Assembly: GCA_019722365.1 (NCBI GenBank)
Contig: JADFUC010001895.1
Coordinates: 682,001-746,000 of the forward strand
Direction: 5' to 3'
DNA length: 64,000 nucleotides
From: Lithospermum erythrorhizon
Lineage: Eukaryota; Streptophyta; Magnoliopsida; Boraginales; Boraginaceae
Part shown: in pieces, positions 23,044 through 34,400 of the stretch
Numbering within the stretch: position 1 is the first letter of the stretch
How the letters are laid out: each line of letters begins with the position of its first letter
Program-made: the position numbers and the translations under genes
The notes under the pieces: model-generated
The model's input: the letters and a program-made list of their open reading frames with translations, nothing else
What the model was told of the DNA's origin: nothing
Database searches by the model: none

Positions 23044-23580
23044 ATGGAGAATCCTCAAATTATTGCTAGTGAAAGCTTTTCTTACAGTTGGTTGACGATA
23101 GACAAAAAACAACCATCTTTTGATGTTTCAAATCCAATAGTGCACCATCATTTGGACAATGATTTCAACTTTGATATTCCTCTATGTAACAAATCCCATG
23201 TTTCTCTTGTTGATGCTAATGATATATTTTCTGATGGTTATATGATCCCTTCATCTTTTCTTTCTCCTTTAAGAACTCCCTCTACACCATCAAATGATAG
23301 AGGCAGCAGTCAAACCAAATTGTTCAAGAAATTGATGAAAACATCTACTAAATTTTTGAAAAAGTGTTCTGGGTTTCTCAGACCAAGAAAGAGTAATAAC
23401 GTTGATGATTTGGGGAAGAAAGTTTGTGACCTTCATAGTTGGGGGGCTTCTTTGAAAACACCACCTACTGATTCAATGCAAATTCAACCACCAAAGCCGG
23501 CTGGAAAAAGTTACTATGATGTTTACTCGGATGATATTAAAGAAGCAATTATCCATTACATAAAGATAATGACCAACTAA
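23044..23580 (+). CDS. MAKR6: Probable membrane-associated kinase regulator 6-like protein
   Basis: MAKR-family adaptor, related to BKI1, expected at the inner face of the plasma membrane. Single-exon ORF of 178 residues. The N-terminus MENPQIIASESFSYSWL is the family signature, followed by FNFDIPL (residues about 49-55) and a leucine/valine segment LVDANDIFSDGYMIP. A Lys/Arg-rich patch (KKLMKTSTKFLKKC to RPRK, about 95-117) would bind acidic lipids. The C-terminal SYYDVYSDDIKEAIIHY is the conserved end block. The start is fixed by the signature and a TATA box 88 bp upstream. The same frame stays open for a further 126 codons after the TAA at 23578-23580, which is unusual. A truncated duplicate lies immediately upstream. 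Confidence 0.85.
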   Translation: MENPQIIASESFSYSWLTIDKKQPSFDVSNPIVHHHLDNDFNFDIPLCNKSHVSLVDANDIFSDGYMIPSSFLSPLRTPSTPSNDRGSSQTKLFKKLMKTSTKFLKKCSGFLRPRKSNNVDDLGKKVCDLHSWGASLKTPPTDSMQIQPPKPAGKSYYDVYSDDIKEAIIHYIKIMTN

Positions 23581-23961
23581 AGAGGAAAGATAACGTGCGG
23601 CAAAGACGAGAATGAGCTCATCACAACCTCAAGGAATGCAAATGGAGATTTAGTCAGTAACTCAAAGCGCAAAAACTTCAGTGATGTGTCTTTTCACAAT
23701 CACGAATTGCCCGGCAATGTTGTTTCTCTTGATGAAAATAGTGACATTGAAGTGCATGATCTAGGCAGCCAGGAAAGTGATATAGGTTCAGTGAATTCGA
23801 AGAATCATAAGCATAACCAAAACAAAAATGTCATAGATGATTGCATGGTTGATTTTCAACCAATTCAGCCTTTATTTTACATCACCAAGGAGAATGCTTC
23901 AACTCTACCAGTTGCTCTACCATGTATCATTTTGTTCAATTCATGCTATTTGATATGTTAA
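23581..23961 (+). other. In-frame open extension after the MAKR6-like stop codon
   Basis: 126 sense codons in the same frame as the preceding ORF, ending at a stop at 23959-23961. The encoded sequence is polar, Asp/Ser/Asn-rich (for example SDIEVHDLGSQESDIG) with a hydrophobic end (LPCIILFNSCYLIC). I recognise no domain. It could be old coding sequence cut off by a new stop, a readthrough extension, or chance. Confidence 0.4.
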
Positions 23962-24427
23962 TCTACATAAATATATTGTAATTGTTAGATAGTTTGTGTT
24001 GCCAAGACATATATGATACCTACTATACTTTTCCTTGCAATATCTCTCTGCACATTATGTTTCCCCTAGATTATATTTTTTTAAGAAACAATATCGTCGA
24101 ATTATCATATAAAGGAGGAAAAAAACAATGCCCCTAATTTTCATTAATTTTATCTTCCAACTTTGCTGAGAGCTGTGCATTAGTTGAGTTTGTAAAAGGT
24201 CCATGAGCCTTTTATGAGAGCAATAAGCCATCTTCCAAGCTCCAACTTCCAATAAACCATCACATTTTTGGGCTTATGACCATCTTATTACACCTACTAC
24301 TCTAGACTCTAGTAGTCTATTTCAATCTTTTTTGTGAACTATACCGCAGGAAAACGATTGTTATAAAAGCAAGAAAAGAGAGAATGGATCAAACATATTT
24401 CGATATACATTCAATGAATAAATATTT
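23962..24427. other. Spacer downstream of MAKR6-like gene
   Basis: No supported gene. On the minus strand 24055-24252 is open, and pieces such as AQLSAKLEDKINEN appear in another frame. This may be a remnant of a lost exon, but it is not assignable. Confidence 0.35.
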
Positions 24428-25020
24428 GATAATGCTGAAAAGAAAAGCAGCACGTGAACGTTATCATAACCGCCCATACTTGCTTTTCCCGGGAATTTCA
24501 TCAATCTTACGTTCCTTAGTGAGCCATGTCGGATCATGTCTGCTCAACGTCAACTTTATGTTTCTTTGAGTAGCTTGAGACGTGTGAACACACTTCTTTT
24601 AAACACGAGTTTGAATCATCCGTTATATTTTATGTGTTAATATCATATAACAATATTTTATTTTTAAATTAAAATTTAGAAACAATTAAGATTTAACACA
24701 CATATTATAATCTCATCATATTGTAATAGAGAACGTCACCATCGTCACCCAAAATGTAACATCCGATCTATTTCTCTTACGAACGACAAGAAATAGGTTG
24801 TTATACTTTATGTGACACTATAAAAATTACACTTAAGATCATAACACATGTTATGTTTCATTTAATAATAAATATAAAATAATTTTCATGATATTAAAAA
24901 TTATAATTATAGAGACATATGGAAAAAAAGAAATGTCAGAAGTGGGATTTGAACCCACGCCCTCTTACGAAGACCAGAACTTGAGTCTGGCGCCTTAGAC
25001 CACTCGGCCATCCTGACTTG
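24428..25020. repeat. Segmental duplication, copy B
   Basis: Direct counterpart of 20208-21010, about 4.2 kb away. It lacks roughly 200 bp present in copy A and carries the intact tRNA-Leu. A G-box (gcacgtga, about 24451) occurs in the same place as in copy A. Confidence 0.85.
24934..25017 (-). tRNA. tRNA-Leu (anticodon CAA)
   Basis: 84-nt class II tRNA decoding UUG. On the minus strand the acceptor GTCAGGA pairs with TTCTGAC (one wobble), followed by A73. The D arm is GCCGAGTGGTCTAAGGC. The anticodon stem-loop CCAGACTCAAGTTCTGG places CAA at 34-36. A long variable arm (TCTTCGTAAGAG) and a T arm with GGTTCAAATCC follow. An oligo-T run (complement of 24921-24929) lies just after the 3' end and serves as Pol III terminator. 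There is no intron. Confidence 0.95.
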
Positions 25021-26299
25021 TGAATATTTATCAAACCAAATGATACCGATTGTATAAACTAAATATTTGGATATATAAATGCTGATCAAACAGATATAGA
25101 TCCAACCCTGTTAGAATTAAGCTCTAAGGTAACATGAAATAGTAACAAAAACACAACCATCAATGGGGATGATACATATGAGAGCTGAGCCGTCGCCTTA
25201 GTTGGCCTTGTTCTACATATGGGAGCTGAGCTAAACTTGGCTATCTTTCAAGTTCGAGTCCAGCCTCGACTCACTTTCAACAAAGCCGCAATCACAACTC
25301 ACAAGTCGGACTCAAGTTGAAATATGCTAACAACTCTTTTATCATAAGAAGGTGTTTATGAACTAAAAGACTGAAGTTCATCAGTACATTCTTCATCTAG
25401 CACAACCTCCAACGTACTTCACCATGTCACAAGTGTGTGGCAAATGACATGAGCAAAATACACTAGACTAGACTTTAGAGACATTAAATTGTATCCCGAG
25501 TACTAGCTCCAACCTCCAACGTTCATACCAAAACGAATGCTAGTAACATTGCAGACCGGTAAAAACTATATATACAACACCGTCCGTTGCATGTCAGTAA
25601 TTCTCCTCGAGAACAACTAGTACTGAAACTCAGTAGTATACACAGAGGGAAAATTAAAATATACCATGAAGTCACAAATATAAGTGAGAATTATGGTGCA
25701 AGTATGCATAAATTGTTGATAATTCCAAAGAAATCTTGACATGAAGTGCAAATGCTAAGTAGTCGCATTCACTGTCAAATTCATTATTAGCTCGTATAAA
25801 CTTATGTCTTTTGGTAGCATAACTTCAACAAACAGTATCATAGTAACAGCCTACTCCAATTCTCATAGTACTATCACATAAATCAAAAGACAGACAACAA
25901 CAAGAAACAGGACATGAAATTAGAGCATAGGAACATCATATGAAAAGCAAAGGTAAACAAAAACTGACTGGAAATTTTCACAGATGCATTAGTGCTCAAA
26001 CAACCTTGGAACTTTACATTCTGTTGGAATATAAATTGCATAAGATAGAAGGATTTCGGTCGAAAGCTACACCAATTCATAAAAGATCCTACAACTAATC
26101 AAGTTCACATATATTCTTTAGGTAAGTTAATAATATCAGGGAATCCTCCAATCTAAGTACAATGAAAAGTCGACATCTAAACTTAGATATAACAAGTTGA
26201 TACTCGAATCTCAATAACACCAATGTCACAAACAGGAATCTCAATAACAACTACTTCCTCGAGGCAGCATACCGATAATCGATCTTCCAAATGAACTTC
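25021..26299. other. Spacer, 3' flank of the trihelix gene
   Basis: No supported gene. A short repeat of acatatgagagctgagc / acatatgggagctgagc occurs near 25170-25230. The right part is probably 3' untranslated region of the trihelix gene. Confidence 0.45.
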
Positions 26300-27334
26300 C
26301 TAGCAATCCGGGGTTTGCATTTTCTTCTGCTTCTTACTAACACTCTGGAACACAGACCTAGCAAAAGCATCGACAATCTGTTGCTGCGACTCAAGAATCA
26401 TCTCAGTCCTCTTCATTTCCATTTCCATCCTCATTTTCTCGATCTCCCGAGCCATATCCATCTTCATCCTCTCCGCCTTCACAAACCTATCTCCTAGACC
26501 TCTTATCGCTTCCACCATATCCTCCACCGGAGACCTCTTTTTCGTCTCCTCCACTCCACCCCTCCTCCCCATCTCCCCTCTCAAGACATGCTCATTTCTC
26601 AAACCCTTATTAGCCCCTCCAAAACTAGGTCCAACCGCAGGATTCGGCACACCAAACTCATCACAATTAGCATACAATTTCGACGTTGCGGCTGGGGGAA
26701 ACCTCACCGGGAGTCTAATTCGATACCCATTAGATCCATTATTCACCGGGGTCGACTGAATCACGTTACGACTCTCATTAATCCCAAATTTATTACTACC
26801 AACAACATTATTATTCCTAAAGCTCACACCAACAGGTTTGACCAAATTGATTCCAACACTTCTCGGATCATCTTCTTCATCATCATCATCTTCGTCTTCA
26901 TCATCGGGTTTCGCATCGGGACCTTTCTCCATATCATCCATATGCTTAAAATGAACCCAAGTAGATTTAAACCTAGACTTTTTACCACCAAAAGCAGCGG
27001 CCCTTTGTTTTTCGCCACGATATCGTTTACGAAGCTTCTCCATCTTGTGGCGGCACTGTACGGAGGTTTTGGGGGAGGCGGGGAATTTGGCGGAGATTTC
27101 GTCGGACACCTCCTGCCAGTGATGCGCGCGGAGGTTACCGCGGCGGAGGGCGTACCACTTTTCGCGGTAGGCGTCGAGGAGGGTGACGGTCTCGTCGTGT
27201 GACCAGCACGGCGGCGGAACGCGGCGGTTGGCGGAGGCGGATGCGATTGAGGGTGGGTCGAGGAGGAGGAGCTGTGGTGGTGGGGTTTCATAGTGGGGTG
27301 ATGGGGATGGGGTGGTTGATGGTGGTGCAGCCAT
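26300..27334 (-). CDS. Trihelix transcription factor, ASIL-like
   Basis: Nuclear DNA-binding protein of the trihelix (Myb/SANT-like) family; ASIL members repress seed maturation genes in seedlings. Intronless, 344 residues from the ATG at 27334. The trihelix domain spans about residues 42-110: CWSHDETVTLLDAYREKW, HHWQEVSDEI and QCRHKMEKLRKRYR, with the expected tryptophans. A basic segment (KKSRFKSTW) precedes an acidic run (residues 143-157, all D/E). The C-terminal region (about 285-325) is a Met/Glu/Lys-rich predicted coiled coil (EKMRMEMEMKRTEM), as in ASIL1/2. The frame is open for 91 codons upstream to 27607, but that stretch is a CT-rich leader translating to Pro/Leu runs. The internal Met gives the family-like N-terminus and is preferred. 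Confidence 0.88.
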   Translation of the reverse strand: MAAPPSTTPSPSPHYETPPPQLLLLDPPSIASASANRRVPPPCWSHDETVTLLDAYREKWYALRRGNLRAHHWQEVSDEISAKFPASPKTSVQCRHKMEKLRKRYRGEKQRAAAFGGKKSRFKSTWVHFKHMDDMEKGPDAKPDDEDEDDDDEEDDPRSVGINLVKPVGVSFRNNNVVGSNKFGINESRNVIQSTPVNNGSNGYRIRLPVRFPPAATSKLYANCDEFGVPNPAVGPSFGGANKGLRNEHVLRGEMGRRGGVEETKKRSPVEDMVEAIRGLGDRFVKAERMKMDMAREIEKMRMEMEMKRTEMILESQQQIVDAFARSVFQSVSKKQKKMQTPDC

Positions 27335-28720
27335 GGTGGAGGTGAGATCTGGTGGTGGCGGAGGGAGGAGGCAGAGAAAGAGAAGTAGATCTGGTGGTGG
27401 TGGTGAAGAACGGAGGAGATGTGGTGTGGGAGGGAGGAGGAGGCGGAGATATGGTGGTGAGAGGAGGAGGAGGAGGAGAAGTGGTGGTGGAAAAAAAAGG
27501 AGGAGGCATAATGAGAAATGGAAGAGATAATTAGGGTTAAAAAGGAGGGGGGGGGAGGCTAACGTGAGCCGAGGCTGAGGTGGAGAGATGTAGAAAGAAA
27601 AGGCCACCGATAAGAGGGGGAGGGGCTAACGTGAGCCTTGAGAGGTGGGGGCGGTAAAATGCGCGAAAAAGAGGCGGCTAGACAGGAGGGTATGGGGCCT
27701 AGGTGCGGTGAGGAGTTCGGCTTTGGATAACCATTTAGGACTTATTACGATTTAGGAGTATTATCATTTCTGATAAATGATTAAATGGTAAAGTGATGAA
27801 GAAGTAATTAAACAATGTGATAAATTAACAAAAAATGTTGAACAGCCTATTATTGAATTAAATAAATTTAATATGTTATTTAGTTTAAGTAACATTTTCT
27901 AGAACGGTTTCGAAAATTTAATTTGAGTATCAAAAATGAGATTTTATTTAACAATAATGAAAGTAAATATAATTGACATATGTATTCACAACTTTATTGT
28001 CAGTTGTATTAAATTGATTATTCGAGATGTTTTTTTCTTGAAATGGGTGGCGAATTATAAGAAGTGATATGTCGTGATTTATTATTAAAGAATAAGTTGT
28101 TGATATACTCCAATTCAATATTCAACATATATGTAGAACATATAATCATGTGATTAAATTACATTTGATTTAAGATTTTAATTGGAAGCCAAGAATCGTT
28201 TTGTAAAATAAGTCATGAAAGCTTGAAAAAAATAAATTAAATAGAGGACAACCATTTTAAAAAGAAAAGAAAACAAAATTATTAACAATATAATTATGGG
28301 ACTATATACCACAATATATGTGTGTAATCCTATATGTATGAATGCATTGAGGTACCTTATTATTTTTCATTGTTCTATTAGTGAATCTTGTTACAAATCT
28401 GAAATTTTTAATGATTAACAAAAAATTGTGATAAAAATGGCCTGGATTGGTAGAATTCATGAACTTTCAAAAGATGCTTATTTGATCAGAAGAGTAATGA
28501 TAAGATGATCTGAGTCTCATGCGCCATCTGACTAAGATAATGTTACGTCAATTTATGAGGCACAATGAAATATTTTGAGCTCCAGATTTGGCATCAAATA
28601 AATATATTCAACCTTTGAAAAGTAACTCCTTTTTAGATTCCGCACAACATATTAGAATATATAATAAATTTAAAAATAGCATGAGATTGAGCATGCTGCA
28701 AGACTTGATCAAATATGAAC
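27335..28720. other. Trihelix 5' leader and AT-rich spacer
   Basis: 27335-27560 is a very purine-rich (GGAGGAGG) leader or promoter tract on the plus strand. Beyond about 27720 the sequence becomes AT-rich. A short direct repeat (ggggctaacgtgagcc) occurs at about 27555 and 27620. No gene seen. Confidence 0.5.
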
Positions 28721-28729
28721 ATTCTCAAA

Positions 28730-30375
28730 TTAAATGAGGCCCTGTGCCTATCATGTAAAGGACCCTGGCTAGTGTCTCAGATACACTCGTGGTATGTGGT
28801 GGGCACCCAGTTTGCCACTCCTACCTTATGCAGCACTGCATACTTGGCAACAACCGAGGAGAGGCAGTAAGCACAATGGACCAGAGTGTCAGCCAATAGC
28901 ACTATCACTGATTACTTGGCATATTTATCTCGAGTTGCGAGGGTTGTAGCCCGTTTCTCCACCATTTGCTCTTCCATAAAAAGCATTCACAAGACTTGGA
29001 AAAATCGAAAGGTAAGGTACGGGTTACCTTTTGAAAGTTGGGACTCGCAGGATCATCAATATCTTTCAATCATATTACAAACCAAACTATTGATAAGCTA
29101 TTGGATAATAGGGGTCAATGCACTTGACAGTTGGCATGACTCGCCTTCAGTATGATGATGATAATGTTGGCATTCTTCTTGGTCACTTTAAACAACATCT
29201 TCTCAGCAGCAACTCTTCGATTGGCAACAAACCTCCACTTGGTCTTCTCTTCTCCAGTGTTGAGTACCATGTTAGCAGTGGACACTGCAATAATATTTTT
29301 GGGCACTCTTTTGTTCCCTACTCTGGTTTTGTTTTCATTCAGCTTCAACTTGCTTGTGGTCTTCCTCCTCTTAGTAATCACATCAGCTATGTCCTCTTCT
29401 TCAGACTCTTGGGCCTCTTTATCAGCATTGTCACCTTGTGGCTCATGCTCTGCTAACCATTCGTCATCGACCTTTGGTTGGACGGCAATGTATTGCATAC
29501 ATTATGCGTGCTGAACTGTGGACATCATCTTCTTTGCTTAATATCCCCGGAGCCTCAGCTACTGATGCCAGGCAGCTCAACTGCGAGCTCTCTTAGCAGC
29601 TCTCTCTTCTTTGCTCAACTTCTTCTTAGGTTTAGAAGTTTCACCAGCCTCAATCACCTTCTTATTGCTTTTCTTCTTGAAATTTTTTCGATAACTTTCA
29701 TAGGTTACTTCCTGGATATCAGCTGTCTCAACACAAATATGAGTGACATTTAGTAGCACACCTCCATCAGCAGCCTTAGCAGTCAAAGGCTCTGTGTCAA
29801 CAACAGTTGGTACATCGACATCCATACCCTCAACCACAGGGTCTTTTCCAGAGTCATCAACGGTTGGCTCTAACACATCTCCCCATGTGGGGCAAAACTA
29901 GGCAGGAGACAACGGCGGAGAAAGCAATAATCTTTAAGTAGATCTTTTGTCGCGCCATTTATTCTTTCTGCATTGTTAGAGGCGGTTGAGTATAATATCG
30001 CAACAGCCGATTTTAAATGCCATTATGACATGAGACATGAATGCTGCAAATGCATCACCAGGTACACAGAATCCAAAGATGATGGAAGTTTGATTTCAAA
30101 TCGTAATGCCCTGGACTTGAATGTGAAGTGTTTATAGTCAGTCATGAACCATTGGTCAGCCCTCAATTTTTGATCAATGGGTTAAGAGGGGCCATCACAT
30201 CTCCAAAGAAAGTCTCCTTGTGAGGATTAAGATGGCTTTCAGCCGTCGGGGGAGGAACAACTGCTTCGCTGAAGGCGCGGCTGATGCTACGTTCGAGCGT
30301 CTTGCGGATGTGAGAGGGGTGACGAAAGATGTCCTCTATGTCGATATTATGTGGAGCGAATTGGTCTGGTTGCAA
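28730..30375 (-). pseudogene. Decayed plant transposon protein gene (TE remnant)
   Basis: Minus-strand pieces in several frames, in order, resemble the 'putative plant transposon protein' family. 30375-30163 contains DIEDIFRHPSHIRKTLERS. 29876-29580 ends in KKKLSKEERAAKRARS. 29498-29115 contains VITKRRKTTSKLKLNE, RVGNKRVPKNI and WRFVANRRVAAEKMLFK. About 29070-28990 has DDPASPNFQKV and LPFDFSK in another frame, and about 28850-28730 has YAVLHKVGVANWVP and then SETLARVLYMIGTG. Stops and frameshifts separate the pieces, so no product is expected. The element class is not shown by the sequence, and no termini or LTRs were found. Confidence 0.75.
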
Positions 30376-31456
30376 ATCGAATGATATGCAGGTTCTTCAC
30401 CCAATCCTAAGTATTTAGCAATTTTATCTCTATTTCACTTTATAAAATTTTGAGTTTTCGAGATCGTTCAGATATTACATATTTAATATTTTTATTGGGT
30501 TTTTTATATATACAAAACTGGAGTAACATTGTTACATATTGGAGTGTAAGATGACTTACCTATATACTCCATATATATTATGCATAAAAAAATAGAATTC
30601 TAATATATCCATATGTAGTATGCAGATGTAGTACTAGATTTTACTACCAATGTAGCAGAAGAGTTTGCAATATTTGCTTGTCGATCTTGCGTGTTTATAT
30701 AATCAACCACTCCAGCTCAATCCACAACGAATAGAGTCTATGATAAATGTTATTTCTTGTGTAATCAATGAACAATAATAATAACAATGATATATTTCAC
30801 TATTTTTTATCTTTCGTATCACTAGCTATATGTTGAAGTGAAGATGATAATAGTTTTTATATGTGTATTTAGGCAATGTCAAGGTCCATTATGCATGCGC
30901 CGTTGAAATTTTGACAAATGGTTAAAAATCACTTTAAATACAGCGTCTTCGTTTAAATTTAAATGGAATTCAATCCTTGCTGATTCGATTCGTCTCATTT
31001 GATCAAACAAGTTGATACCAAATTTCCATGCAAAGAATGTCATAACTCATAACCAAAATTCCATGCAAAAAATGTCATAACTCATAACTAGTATAGCTGT
31101 ATTATAGGCACATCGTACATAAATAAATTGTGTCCAATAGCATTTGAACCTATACTAAAGATTTAGAAGACATTTGTCCTATGTCCCCATCAAATGAAGA
31201 TCCTTAAATGTCAGTAGAAATTAACATAGCAAGAACATACTACTATAATCAAAGTATCTCGGACTGAAAAATGTGATGATCTAATTTATTTCATCGCTAA
31301 AGAATCATACTAAGACAAAAATTACTAGAAAAAATGGTACACACCATTGCAGTTAATCACTGTTGGACATAGTAATCCACTAGCAATTCCTCAGCTCTCT
31401 ATGTGGACAATTATAGACTGCAAAAATGGACATTTGAATAGTTTTACACCTTTCCA
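30376..31456. other. Spacer with 35-bp tandem repeat
   Basis: AT-rich, no gene seen. Two tandem 35-bp units starting ttccatgcaaa lie at 31024-31058 and 31059-31092. The right 100 bp are probably 3' untranslated region of the RETICULATA-related gene. Confidence 0.55.
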
Positions 31457-34400
31457 TCACACCCTACTTGTTGCTACTTTTTTCTTTACTATTCTCTTTC
31501 TTCGAGCTTTGGGAGCTGAAGATTCTCCTTCTGTCGCTGCATCATTCCGTCCTTGTTTGATGCCTAGGAGCCCGAGGCCAGATACCATAGCTTCTTTGGA
31601 TATCAACCACTTTGAAGAAGTTTGATCGACAACTTCTGAAGGTCGACTGTATACTTTCAAGAGATCATTGGAGTGGGCTAGCGGATACCCCTCCATGCCC
31701 AGCCAAGCCAACCGCGACTTTTCTCCTAATTGAACATTTACGACCCTATACACACCGGAGACGACCATCACGAAAGAAATTTAGTCAAGCAAAGGTTCTA
31801 TAAAGTTTCACTCAACTGCAATATTAAATTTAATACCTTAGCGCTGTGCTCAAAAGAAGAGAGACTCCAATAACATCAAAATGATTGATCACTGCTCTAT
31901 CGAATCCACACAACAACTGATACCGGAAATTTGCATATATGCCAAGGAAGGCTCCATAACCAAGTGCATTGGAGCTCACTGATGGGATTGTCAGAGATAA
32001 CCTACTCAATATATTTTAAGATCAATATGAGAAAACCATGGATGGAAAACAAGTACTATGATCAAACAAGAATCCTAAGTTAAACAAGTTATTTTTCACC
32101 TGCCCTTCTTTCTACCAGCAGAAAGATTTGACAAAGCTCCTTGTGCAGCCCCAGCAGTCAACCCAACCATACACAGCTCAGCAGCCTTGTAGAAGAAAGA
32201 CTGCAATCGCTTTTGAAAGTCGAATTCCCTCCATGGATAGCTTTTCTCAAAGATGTTGTTAGGAAGCTTTTGCAGTGTATTTTGCAAATCAAAACTAAAT
32301 GTGTTTCCATATGAACGACAAGGAGCAACAGACCAAACGACAACAGCATTGCAAGCAGCTACAGTAAGCACATTAATTAGAGCTAGGTCCCATTCCTGCT
32401 TTATCCTAAAATTACAGCATCCATTCATTTCATCAGGGGAAATTAGTGAAATATTGGGTAGGTAACTAAATTTCACAAAATAAGGAACAAAATGATACCT
32501 CTCCTTGCGATTATTAATCTCCCACCACACAGAGCATCCAATGGTTGTTGCCTGCTCCAGAAGGAGCTTGTATAAGAACGCAGGATCTGCAATCATCCTG
32601 TGCCGAAAAAGCAAATTGAAAGATGACGATAAAGTGATAATATTGGTCTTGACATTCATGCCATAATTGCATTTTCAATCGGTTACCACTTCACAAAGAA
32701 ATAATGATTACACTATGGATTAGGAAACCAGGTTACCTGCCAATAAATGCCCTAGATAGTCCTTGAGGAAGTGACCTAGAAATGAACCTTGCTGTGGTAG
32801 GCCTAGCATTGATTGCAAGAAATTTAACTAATTGAGCAGAGCTGACCAAACCCTGGAGATTAATATTGTTAAAACCCAGCAAAGGACTCCTGCTCAGGAT
32901 ATGCAAGAATAACAATTACCATTTCATAGGCTTGCCGGAGTCCAGCGGGCAAGTCCATCATTGTTTTTTGCCACTCGTTTAACACCGCATCAACGAATTT
33001 CCTATCAAATAGCTGACATAAAATATAAATAATCAATTTTAGTAACTTAAAATTAGAGGCGAGAATGGCTCAGGAGATCGGCTCACGTTGCTAAAATTAG
33101 CGATTCGATCATGCTGGATTAAAAACTTAGATTGTTTCGATATTTAAAAGTTCGCTTTATGGGGTACAAATTGATCATTGTGTGACTTTTGGGGTTGAAA
33201 TTGAATTTTTGTTACACTTTTTCACATTTTTCGAGGGCGTTTTTATATTTTCATCATTTGTGTGTATAAATCAATACCCTCTATTATCTTCCCCAAACCA
33301 TCCGCTCCGCTTTAATGACCTTGTTGCCCGCTGACAACCGATAGTCTTGTCGCCTTAAGCCGCCTCACATAGCCCACCTTTTGACAAAGGTTTCAATTTC
33401 CTTTCGAAAGCTTGGGTTATCGGCTTGGCTGCAAGTGGGCCAGGGTGGTCAGTGCGAATTTTATGGCGTGGTGATCTCTGGGCCATTTCCTTCAAAAATT
33501 AACATAAACAGCAATTATTCTAAGTCCATCTTAACTTCTTACCTCTTGAAACATAATCCGACTCCTAAACAGTCCACCCTCATCTCCTTCATCACCATCG
33601 TCAAAGTCATCAAAATAATCATCATCATCACCACCATCGTCGCCTCCATCACCACCACCATAATTAATCCTTTTTCCAATATCACCCCCACCTCCACCAG
33701 TTGCAATCTGCCGATACACCAAAATCGAGAAAAATACTTTCTAATATTATTACATGCAGTCTGCCTAGTAATTCAATAGATCACTATGAACCAATAACAC
33801 ACACATTATTAGCAGGAAGTCATGTCAACAAGCAAAAATATTTCCAACTGAGAAACAGCCGATGCCAGCTAATCTAAAACGCCTTAGTAATTCATGCAAG
33901 ATTGCAGTGAAATCACAAAGATAAGATCATTGGTAACATCATTTAAGGTGCCTCCCAAGTCCCACCCAATTCTACATTGCTAAGAGACTAGAATAATTGA
34001 TTTCTTTTGGAGATATCATAAGACAAGTAATCTCATATCAAGTATCAAACTCATTAAGTGTGGAACTTGGTTTAAAAAAGACTTGATTTTTATTTGAATC
34101 ACCTAAAACACGAAACAAAACTCAAAATTGTAATACTCGATCACTCATCATAGCTTAAAATCAATCCAAAATTCATAATTTGTAACTAACTTCAGCTCAA
34201 ATAAAACAATGACCAATCAACTACATCATTAAAAGACAAAAAAACCTAAATCAGGGGGCAAAATTCATAAATGTTACTTCTCAATTTCTCATCATTTGCT
34301 AAAATTCAATCCAAGCAGAAGAAAAAAAAACCAACCTACATTTAACTAACTTTCAGCTCAAAATTTAACAATAAACAATCAATTAGAACAATAAAAAATT

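Noticed and set aside
26588..27202. 204-codon plus-strand ORF opposite the trihelix gene
   Set aside because: Shadow of the intronless trihelix CDS on the other strand.
31457..31771. Isolated ORF at first taken for a transposon fragment
   Set aside because: It joins in phase as the last exon of the RETICULATA-related gene, and its sequence (VVNVQLGEKSRLAWLG) matches that family.
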